A stretch of 11,228 nucleotides of DNA from Dehalococcoidia bacterium (GTDB lineage Bacteria; Chloroflexota; Dehalococcoidia; Dehalococcoidales; UBA5760): NCBI GenBank assembly GCA_011176655.1, contig DUEB01000006.1, positions 1-11,228 on the forward strand, written 5' to 3'. The notes below the pieces were generated by a model. It was not told the DNA's origin. It ran no database searches and was given only the letters and a program-made list of their open reading frames with translations. Every line of letters begins with the position of its first letter. Positions within the stretch are counted from its first letter, which is position 1. Positions 1-5,231 of the stretch are shown piece after piece. A program made the translations under genes and the position numbers.

Positions 1-335
1 AGCAATTGAAGAGCGGGGAGGAGATTTTAGCCATCGGTTACTCCATGGGTCTGGAGGGGGAGACCACGGTTTCAAAAGGAATAGTCTCCGCATTTCGTAA
101 CTTTGACGGGGTTGATTTGATTCAAACGGATGCGGCGGTAAATCCGGGATGCAGCGGCGGGCCACTGCTCAACTTTGAGGCTGACGTAGTCGGTGTGCTC
201 GTCGGCAGGTGGCCCGGTGAAGACATACAGGGGATGGGTTTTGCCGTCAGTGCCAGCAGCGCCAAAGCCTTCATCAACGATACAATGTTTGAAGATAACA
301 GTAATTCCTCGTGCCAGGGAAATACCTTAGGGTAG
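1..335 (+). CDS. Trypsin-like (HtrA/DegP-type) serine protease, C-terminal part only
   Basis: This is the 3' end of a gene that begins left of the window; the frame is open back to base 3, so the TTG at base 6 is internal rather than a start. The visible stretch matches the second half of the HtrA-type protease fold: an ILAIGYSMGLEG strand-loop, the KGIVSAFRN strand, then QTDAAVNPGCSGGPLLN with the catalytic serine (codon 153-155), and GFAVSASSAKAFI closing the barrel. The catalytic His and Asp would lie upstream and cannot be checked. HtrA proteins usually have Asn before that Ser (NPGNSGGPL); here it is Cys. The protein stops about 60 residues after the serine with a short polar tail, so there is no PDZ domain as in DegP. 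Such proteases usually act in the envelope, but the signal region is not visible. It converges on the transketolase gene, with 82 bases between the stops. Confidence 0.85.
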   Translation, partial: QLKSGEEILAIGYSMGLEGETTVSKGIVSAFRNFDGVDLIQTDAAVNPGCSGGPLLNFEADVVGVLVGRWPGEDIQGMGFAVSASSAKAFINDTMFEDNSNSSCQGNTLG

Positions 336-417
336 CTGCGGAGAGAGGCGCCCAGGAAGTATGCCGGCGAATAGAAGAAATACTGAGTAAACCCCGATAG
401 AGAAGAAAAAGCCCTTC

Positions 418-2427
418 TCACCGCTGGACAAGCTTTAGCACCGCATCGACCACGTGCTGCGCCGTCAGACCAAACTTCTCATAAACCGTCTTCCCCGGGG
501 CTGAGGCTCCAAATCGAGACACGCCAATGGTAATTCCTTCCGAACCGACATATCTCTCCCAGCCCAGGGTAACACCCGCCTCGATAGAGACGCGCCGGCG
601 CAGGTCGGGGGGCAAGACCTGATTACGATAAGCCGGCGGCTGAGCCTCGAAGAGCTCCCAGGAAGGCATGGAGACAAGCCGCGCCCTGACGCCCCTATCC
701 TCCAGGAGCCTGGCTGCCTCAAGTGCAATATGGACTTCAGAACCGGTGCCGATAATAATTACCGCGGGCTCCCCGGCTGCCTGCCACAGTATGTAGCCAC
801 CGCGCTCTGTCCCGCTCGCCGGGGCCAGCGCCGTTCGGTCCAGCACCGGTAGCTTCTGCCGGCTGAGCACCAGAGCCGTAGGCCCCTGCCGGCGCTCCAG
901 GGCTACCTTCCATGCCTCCACGGTCTCGGTAGCATCGGCGGGCCGAATCGTCACCAGTCCGGGCACGGTGCGCAGGCCCATAAGCTGCTCGATGGGCTGG
1001 TGCGTGGGGCCGTCCTCACCCAGGCCCACGGAATCATGGCTGAAGACATAGATAACCCGAATCCCCATGAGCGCCGCCAGCCGCACTGGCGGGCGCATGT
1101 AGTCGTAGAAAACGAGGAAGGTTCCCGTATAGGGGATGAGGCCGCCGTGGAGCGACATGCCGCTGGCAATCGCCCCCATGGCATGCTCACGGACGCCGAA
1201 GCGCAGATTGCGACCGCGGTAATCTCCGGGGCCGTAGTCAGCGCCGTCCTTGAGCAGGGTCTTGGTGGAGGGAGCCAGGTCTGCCGAGCCGCCGACCAGG
1301 TTCCCAACCCGGTGCGCCACGGTATTCAATACCCGGCCCGAAGCCTCACGGGTCGCCATGGGCTTATCAGCCGCCTGGAAGAGGTCGCTTAAGCCCTGGG
1401 CCCACCCCTCGGGTAGCTCCCCGCTGAGAAATCCCTCCAGCTCACGTGCCGCCTCAGGGGAGCTCTTGCGGTAATCCTTAAGCTTAGCTTCCCACTCCTG
1501 CTGCCAGCGTTTGCCCCGCTCCTGAGCCTGACGCAGGTGTGCCAGTACCGGCGCCGGCACCGTGAACGGCTCATGGTAGGGCCAGCCCAGATGCTCTCTC
1601 GCCAGGCAGACCTCCTCCCCACCCAGGGGTTCCCCGTGCGAGGCGGCGGTTCCCGCCTTATTGGGGCACCCGTAGCCGATAGTTGTCCGGCAGATGATGA
1701 GGCTGGGGCGCTTGCTTTCCTGCTGAGCCGTCTTCAGGGCTTGGTCGATGCTGGCCGTATCCAGACCGTCGACGGGGCCGACGACCTGCCAGCCGTAAGC
1801 CTGAAAACGCCGGGCAACGTCCTCAGTAAAGGTAAGCTCGGTGCTGCCTTCAATGGAGATGCCGTTATCGTCATAGAGGTAAATCAGCCTGCCCAGGCGC
1901 AGGGTGCCCGCCAGCGAGGCTGCTTCTGAGGCGACCCCCTCCTCCAGGTCGCCGTCGGAGACGATGGCATAGATATGATGATTAATTATCTCGTGCCCGG
2001 GCCGATTATAGTGCGCTGCCAGCCATCTTTCGGCGATAGCCATGCCCACTCCGTTAGCAAAACCCTGCCCTAGCGGCCCGGTGGTCGTCTCCACACCGGG
2101 GGCGCTGCCGTATTCCGGGTGGCCGGGAGTCTTACTCTGCCACTGGCGGAACTGCCTCAGGTCTTCCAGCGTCAAATCATAGCCCGTGAGATGCAAAAGG
2201 GCATAGAGCAGAGCCGAAGCATGGCCGGCTGACAGGATAAACCGGTCCCGGTCTGGCCACTTCGGGTCGCCGGGGTTATGCTTCAGAAAACGGTGCCACA
2301 GGACATAGGCTATGGATGCCATTCCCATGGGCGCTCCGGGATGGCCCGAATTTGCCTTCTGCACCATATCCACCGCCAGGAAGCGTATCGTGTTAATGCA
2401 TAACTCCTCAAGCGACTCTTTAACCAT
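418..2427 (-). CDS. tkt: Transketolase
   Basis: Thiamine-diphosphate enzyme of the non-oxidative pentose phosphate pathway; it moves two-carbon ketol units between sugar phosphates in the cytoplasm. At 669 residues it has normal full length. The N-terminal pyrophosphate-binding domain carries the conserved histidines in [10 protein letters not shown] (H29), [10 protein letters not shown] (H69) and KTPGHPEYG (H103), then [10 protein letters not shown] (117-126) and the cofactor motif running from SDGDLEEG (157-164) to DDNGISIEG (186-194). The middle pyrimidine-binding domain has FGVREHAMG with catalytic Glu414 and [11 protein letters not shown] with His476. The C-terminal domain is complete (about 540-669). 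SDG replaces the GDG of the E. coli enzyme, as is common in actinobacterial-type transketolases. ATG at 2427 is supported by AAGGAG at 2439-2434, six bases away. It lies 80 bases downstream of the LOG-family gene on the same strand and may be cotranscribed with it. Confidence 0.97.
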   Translation of the reverse strand: MVKESLEELCINTIRFLAVDMVQKANSGHPGAPMGMASIAYVLWHRFLKHNPGDPKWPDRDRFILSAGHASALLYALLHLTGYDLTLEDLRQFRQWQSKTPGHPEYGSAPGVETTTGPLGQGFANGVGMAIAERWLAAHYNRPGHEIINHHIYAIVSDGDLEEGVASEAASLAGTLRLGRLIYLYDDNGISIEGSTELTFTEDVARRFQAYGWQVVGPVDGLDTASIDQALKTAQQESKRPSLIICRTTIGYGCPNKAGTAASHGEPLGGEEVCLAREHLGWPYHEPFTVPAPVLAHLRQAQERGKRWQQEWEAKLKDYRKSSPEAARELEGFLSGELPEGWAQGLSDLFQAADKPMATREASGRVLNTVAHRVGNLVGGSADLAPSTKTLLKDGADYGPGDYRGRNLRFGVREHAMGAIASGMSLHGGLIPYTGTFLVFYDYMRPPVRLAALMGIRVIYVFSHDSVGLGEDGPTHQPIEQLMGLRTVPGLVTIRPADATETVEAWKVALERRQGPTALVLSRQKLPVLDRTALAPASGTERGGYILWQAAGEPAVIIIGTGSEVHIALEAARLLEDRGVRARLVSMPSWELFEAQPPAYRNQVLPPDLRRRVSIEAGVTLGWERYVGSEGITIGVSRFGASAPGKTVYEKFGLTAQHVVDAVLKLVQR

Positions 2428-2507
2428 GCTGGACTCCTTAGTTCTTAATCTAGTCCGCTAAACCTGCCCTGCGGCGGCTAAACGAGCACTACCCTGGCTC
2501 TATCCCA

Positions 2508-3191
2508 TCATTCAGCCAGTGCCTTCCTACCCACCACCTCCTGCTTCGTGTGCCACCTCTCCACCGCCTCGATTACCTCGTCAGGGTCGTCGCAGACCAT
2601 GAGCAGACTAAAGTCTTCTTCAGAAACACACCCCTTAGCCAGAACTGAGCTGCGCAGCCACTTCAAGAATCCCTCCCAGTAGCCACCGTTAAAAAGAACG
2701 ACGGGAAAGGGCTTTATCTTATGCGTCTGCATCAGGGTCAGAATCTCGGTCAGCTCGTCAAGCGTACCCAGACCGCCGGGCATGATGATGAAGGCGACCG
2801 CATATTTCACCAGCATCACCTTGCGCACAAAGAAGTGCCGGAAGGCCATCGACCGGGTGGTGTAGGCATTGGCTACCTGTCCTTCGGGCAGGTCAATATT
2901 CAGTCCCACGGAGATAGCCCCGGCCTGGAGAGCCCCCTTATTGGCAGCCTCCATGACGCCCGGCCCACCACCGGTAATGATGCTGAAGCCCAGCTTGCCA
3001 AGGCGCCCGGCGATTTCCTCTGTCTGAAGATAGAGCCGGTCACCGGGCCTGATTCTGGCTGAGCCGTAAATACTCACCGCTGGCCCTACGTCGGAAAGGT
3101 TATCAAACCCCTCGACCAGCTCCCCTATGATACGGAACATGCGCCACGATTCTTCCTTGGCCAGGTCGTTTATTTCGTATTCATACGTCAT
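2508..3191 (-). CDS. LOG-family protein (TIGR00730): putative nucleoside 5'-monophosphate phosphoribohydrolase
   Basis: Rossmann-fold protein of the family often mislabelled 'lysine decarboxylase'. Characterised members (plant LOG, bacterial homologues) cleave the N-glycosidic bond of cytokinin ribotides or AMP-like nucleotides, giving a free base and ribose 5-phosphate. From ATG 3191 the protein has 227 residues, typical length. It shows SIYGSAR (40-46), GGGPGVMEAANKGA (74-87), the arginine-rich stretch TTRSMAFRHFFVRK, and the diagnostic PGGLGTLDE (138-146) that supplies the catalytic glutamate. An in-frame GTG at 3203 would add MEVG, but it overlaps the ribosome binding site, so ATG 3191 is preferred. 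It sits between the rpe-like gene and transketolase on the same strand. A weak promoter-like TTAGCC-16-TATGAT lies at about 3271-3244. The true base substrate cannot be read from sequence; the old lysine decarboxylase label is unlikely. Confidence 0.9.
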   Translation of the reverse strand: MTYEYEINDLAKEESWRMFRIIGELVEGFDNLSDVGPAVSIYGSARIRPGDRLYLQTEEIAGRLGKLGFSIITGGGPGVMEAANKGALQAGAISVGLNIDLPEGQVANAYTTRSMAFRHFFVRKVMLVKYAVAFIIMPGGLGTLDELTEILTLMQTHKIKPFPVVLFNGGYWEGFLKWLRSSVLAKGCVSEEDFSLLMVCDDPDEVIEAVERWHTKQEVVGRKALAE

Positions 3192-3195
3192 CCCT

Positions 3196-3201
3196 ACCTC
3201 C
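3196..3201 (-). promoter_or_regulatory. Ribosome binding site that sets the LOG gene start
   Basis: GGAGGT on the minus strand, four bases before ATG 3191 (five from GGAGG). The in-frame GTG at 3203-3201 shares its last base with this site and has no ribosome binding site of its own, so the longer start is probably an artefact. Confidence 0.75.
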
Positions 3202-3300
3202 ACATTGGGTGACTAACCACCACTTAGCCTGTAGCCCTACCTAATCATACCTGTCTCCAGTATCGGGCTAATCCGTATTTTACTCCCTAACCGGCAAAAA

Positions 3301-3471
3301 TTAAATACCGGTCGGCGGCAGGGAATACCCATCGGGCGTCACGGCTGCGATGATGCCAACCGAGCACCCTTTGTCAGGAACGTAATCACGGAACCAGAAC
3401 ACGGCCCAAATCAGCCTGGCAGGGCATACGTTTTTTATCTGTAACTCGGGGGCTCGGTAACCCCAGAACGA
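3301..3471 (-). pseudogene. Coding-looking 56-codon open frame without a start codon; possible gene remnant
   Basis: This minus-strand frame is open for 56 codons and ends in TAA at 3303-3301. Upstream it is closed by tandem TAA TAG at 3477-3472. The product reads like real protein rather than noise: the middle contains RLIWAVFWFRDYVPDKG and the end reads VGIIAAVTPDGYSLPPTGI. There is no in-frame ATG, GTG or TTG before codon 24 (a GTG), and I see no ribosome binding site, so as it stands it is probably not translated as a whole. It starts about 10 bases after the rpe-like gene ends, in a different frame. I do not recognise the family. It may be the 3' scrap of a decayed gene, part of a short repeat element, or chance. 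Confidence 0.3.
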
Positions 3472-3481
3472 CTATTAGTGG

Positions 3482-4138
3482 CTAGCCTGTCGAGCCTGTC
3501 TGCGCCAGAGCCAGGAGGCGGCGGTAGCTCTCCGCTGGCTGCGGCTGTAAAAATACGGCGCTACCCACACAGATAGCATTAACGCCCGTCCGGGCAACCC
3601 GGGCGATATTGCCATCCTTGATACCACCATCAACACCGATTTCTATCTCAGGGCACGCTTGACGTAGCTCCGCTACTTTATCCAGAACCTCGGGGATGAA
3701 GGCGCTGCCGTAGAAACCGGGGTTTACCGTCAGCAGGAGGATACTGTCCAGCTGAGCCAGCAAGGGTATCACCGCCGATACCGGGGTCTCCGGGTTCAAG
3801 GCCAGCCCTACCTCCAGGCCCAGTCTCTTTACCAGGCCGATTACTTCTTCAGGAACGGGGCTGGCTTCGTAGTGAAATACCACCCGGCTTGCGCCTGACT
3901 CCCGGAAGTCGGCTGCGTAGCTTGCCGGGTCTGCCACCATAAGATGAGCTTCCCAGTTGAACCTGGGACGGAGAGAGGCAATGTCGGCACAACCTATGCT
4001 ATGCGAAGGCACAAAGCGACCGTCCATAATATCAAACTGGACGTAGTCGCAAAAGGCTTCCGCCTGGCGAACCATGCGGGCTAGGGCTTCGCTATCCTCC
4101 GTCAAAATAGCCGGTATTATCCTGACCAGTTCAGCCAT
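3482..4138 (-). CDS. rpe: Ribulose-phosphate 3-epimerase-like TIM-barrel protein, divergent
   Basis: 218 residues, normal length for ribulose-phosphate 3-epimerase, which interconverts D-ribulose 5-phosphate and D-xylulose 5-phosphate in the pentose phosphate pathway. The barrel landmarks are present in order: IPAILTED (8-15), DYVQFDIMDGRFVP (31-44), AHLMV (64-68), TVNPGFYGSAFIP (137-149), IGVDGGI (167-173) and the phosphate-binding end VGSAVF (191-196). Of the four metal ligands, Asp36, His65 and Asp170 are kept, and the two Asp also serve as acid/base catalysts. The first ligand, His in the usual HxDxMDG, is Gln34. The usual Ser in the first strand (PSIL) is Ala10, and the active-site loop reads GFYGS instead of GFGGQ. 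It could be a functional epimerase subgroup or an enzyme for a related sugar phosphate. Start ATG 4138 has only a weak purine-rich ribosome binding site. LOG and tkt lie downstream. Confidence 0.82.
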   Translation of the reverse strand: MAELVRIIPAILTEDSEALARMVRQAEAFCDYVQFDIMDGRFVPSHSIGCADIASLRPRFNWEAHLMVADPASYAADFRESGASRVVFHYEASPVPEEVIGLVKRLGLEVGLALNPETPVSAVIPLLAQLDSILLLTVNPGFYGSAFIPEVLDKVAELRQACPEIEIGVDGGIKDGNIARVARTGVNAICVGSAVFLQPQPAESYRRLLALAQTGSTG

Positions 4139-4200
4139 GCCATCTCATCCGTAAGGCCGGTGCCGGAGCACCGCTAGCCATTATTCCCATATCAGGCTTG

Positions 4201-4206
4201 ATTATA
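4201..4206 (-). promoter_or_regulatory. -10 box candidate for the rpe-like gene
   Basis: A perfect TATAAT on the minus strand, 62 bases before the rpe-like ATG. I see no good -35 hexamer at 16-18 bases, so any promoter here would be activator-dependent or otherwise non-canonical. Confidence 0.35.
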
Positions 4207-4211
4207 AGACT

Positions 4212-4226
4212 AGAATCGTATATTCT
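4212..4226. repeat. Small inverted repeat AGAAT-N5-ATTCT beside the rpe -10 box
   Basis: Arms AGAAT (4212-4216) and ATTCT (4222-4226) are exact reverse complements around a five-base spacer. The repeat falls where the spacer between -10 and -35 of the rpe promoter would be, in the divergent region shared with the AhpD-like gene. It could be an operator half-site pair. A repeat this short also arises by chance. Confidence 0.25.
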
Positions 4227-4350
4227 GGGTGCGGTCATGATTACCGGAGACAGGTCCCGCTAGGGGCACCTAATTAGGGCCCGACTAAGTCTAGCAGATT
4301 GCATTCTGAGTTAGCAACACCAGCGTGATAACACTATGGAAATGTTCAAG

Positions 4351-4356
4351 GGAGGT
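4351..4356 (+). promoter_or_regulatory. Ribosome binding site that sets the AhpD-like gene start
   Basis: GGAGGT, seven bases before ATG 4364. The in-frame GTG at 4325 has no such site, which favours the shorter protein. Confidence 0.8.
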
Positions 4357-4363
4357 TAAGATC

Positions 4364-4705
4364 ATGGAAAGCCAAGTGCAGCTTAATAACGACCGACTGG
4401 AGCTACTGGACAGGCTCAAGCAGACGGCTCCCGACCTCTGGGACGCAGAATCGCGGGTGCTGGATATTGCCTATCAGGACGGTGCGCTCAGCGGCAAGAT
4501 TAAAAGATTGATAGCCCTGGGGATAGCCCTCCGGGCCGGATGCACTAACTGCATTCTGGCGCAGACCAGGCAAGCGCTGGATGCTGGCGCCAGCAAAGAG
4601 GAAATCCTGGAGGTAATCGTGGTTGAAGTGGCTATGAGCGGCACAACTGGCATTGCCGAGTCACTGAGGGTAATCAGGCTACTCGATGAGCTCGGTAAGC
4701 TATAG
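4364..4705 (+). CDS. Carboxymuconolactone decarboxylase / AhpD-like family protein
   Basis: 113 residues, all-helical in appearance, matching the small single-domain CMD/AhpD-like group. The core is LIALGIALRAGCTNCILAQT followed by ALDAGASKEEILEVIVVE and SGTTGIAESLRVI, the usual helix pattern of the family. AhpD proteins use CxxCxxxH as a redox-active disulfide with a proton-relay His in alkylhydroperoxidase activity. Here the cysteines are Cys60 and Cys63, but the His position is Gln67. A thiol role is therefore possible while classical AhpD peroxidase chemistry is doubtful. No acidic gamma-carboxymuconolactone decarboxylase context is present, so that reaction is not suggested. ATG 4364 is chosen over the in-frame GTG at 4325 because of the strong ribosome binding site. 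It is transcribed divergently from rpe and appears monocistronic, with a hairpin just after the stop. Confidence 0.85.
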   Translation: MESQVQLNNDRLELLDRLKQTAPDLWDAESRVLDIAYQDGALSGKIKRLIALGIALRAGCTNCILAQTRQALDAGASKEEILEVIVVEVAMSGTTGIAESLRVIRLLDELGKL

Positions 4706-4721
4706 CTAACGAGCAATCTCA

Positions 4722-4744
4722 GGGGAAATACTTTATGTTTCCCC
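4722..4744. terminator. Hairpin between convergent genes, possible bidirectional terminator
   Basis: GGGGAAA (4722-4728) pairs with TTTCCCC (4738-4744); the stem can grow by a G-U and an A-T pair to leave a five-base loop. It starts 17 bases after the AhpD-like stop and lies between that gene and the convergent micropeptide gene. No U-run follows on either strand, so it may slow polymerase or protect the 3' end rather than act as a standard intrinsic terminator. Confidence 0.4.
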
Positions 4745-4814
4745 CCGAAAATGGCTGCGAACCGCTCACCTGCGGAGGTTAGCGGCCGGCATTATAGGGT
4801 CAACCGGGCCGAGC

Positions 4815-4904
4815 CTATTTGGAACCGGCGGTACGTCGTTTCTTGAGCACCAACAGAACCACCGCCAGAGCCACAATTATTGCGATACCAACCTGAAGTG
4901 GCAT
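4815..4904 (-). CDS. 29-residue single-pass membrane micropeptide (small hypothetical protein)
   Basis: ATG at 4904-4902, then 28 codons and TAG at 4817-4815. The product starts MPLQVG, continues with an unbroken hydrophobic stretch (about residues 6-20, IAIIVALAVVLLVL) and ends with KKRRTAGSK. That is the pattern of a single membrane helix with a basic cytoplasmic tail; by the positive-inside rule the N terminus would face out. Translation is supported by AGGAGG at 4918-4913, eight bases before ATG, which is one of the best ribosome binding sites in the window. It lies 327 bases downstream of the synthetase fusion on the same strand and converges on the AhpD-like gene. Size and shape recall small membrane subunits or regulators such as KdpF, but I see no sequence match and no kdp genes. 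Function unknown. Chance is unlikely given the site and the amphipathic organisation, but not excluded. Confidence 0.65.
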   Translation of the reverse strand: MPLQVGIAIIVALAVVLLVLKKRRTAGSK

Positions 4905-5231
4905 TGTATCTGCCTCCTCTCTTCAATCTCAAAGTTAATTCCGGCGACTCCGTTAGACACGGGCGGCGCCAGAGATTCCTTCTTTTTCTTATCTTAAACT
5001 ACCCAGACATAACCACCACTATTCAGGCTAACCCATCATGAGCAGACTAACAATCCCCCAATCTGGTCATTTATTCAGACGGCTGACGCTACGATAGGGC
5101 TAAGCAGCGCTTGGGGGACGGCGATTAACAGTTGGGGAAACGGTAGCTAGAGAATCAGACCCGCCCTGAAGCTTCGGCTTAATATTAGGAAGGAAGATTA
5201 CCTCGCCTGATGCCAGAACCACCCCCGGCGG
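4905..5231. other. 327-base gap between the fusion gene and the micropeptide gene
   Basis: I find no convincing gene here. A 25-codon plus-strand frame from ATG 5210 has a proline-rich product antisense to the fusion gene's 3' end and is not credible. The stretch holds the leader of the micropeptide gene, including its ribosome binding site and the hairpin at 4943-4970, and an AT-rich part (about 4979-5000) that could contain its promoter, although I cannot place convincing -35 and -10 boxes. Confidence 0.6.
4943..4970. other. GC-rich two-step hairpin upstream of the micropeptide gene
   Basis: The outer arms are GGCG (4943-4946) and CGCC (4967-4970). The inner arms are CCGT (4950-4953) and ACGG (4959-4962), with a five-base loop and an internal loop of three and four bases between them. 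Read on the plus strand it is followed by a T-rich tract (about 4976-4989), terminator-like for rightward transcripts. Read on the minus strand it lies in the leader 38 bases before the micropeptide ATG. Confidence 0.3.

Noticed and set aside
122..421. 99-codon minus-strand frame at the 3' end of the protease gene
   Set aside because: It overlaps both the protease, with its clear catalytic motif, and the transketolase stop, and has no ribosome binding site.
3449..3464. GGGG/CCCC stem after the rpe-like gene as an intrinsic terminator
   Set aside because: The stem is only four pairs. In the direction of rpe transcription it is followed by A-rich, not U-rich, sequence.
4325..4363. Upstream GTG start of the AhpD-like gene
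   Set aside because: The added 13 residues have no ribosome binding site and do not look like a family N terminus, whereas GGAGGT lies seven bases before ATG 4364.
4748..4846. Short plus-strand frame (ATG GCT GCG ...) after the AhpD-like gene
   Set aside because: It lacks a ribosome binding site, overlaps the micropeptide gene in antisense, and has an Arg/Pro-rich product without structure.
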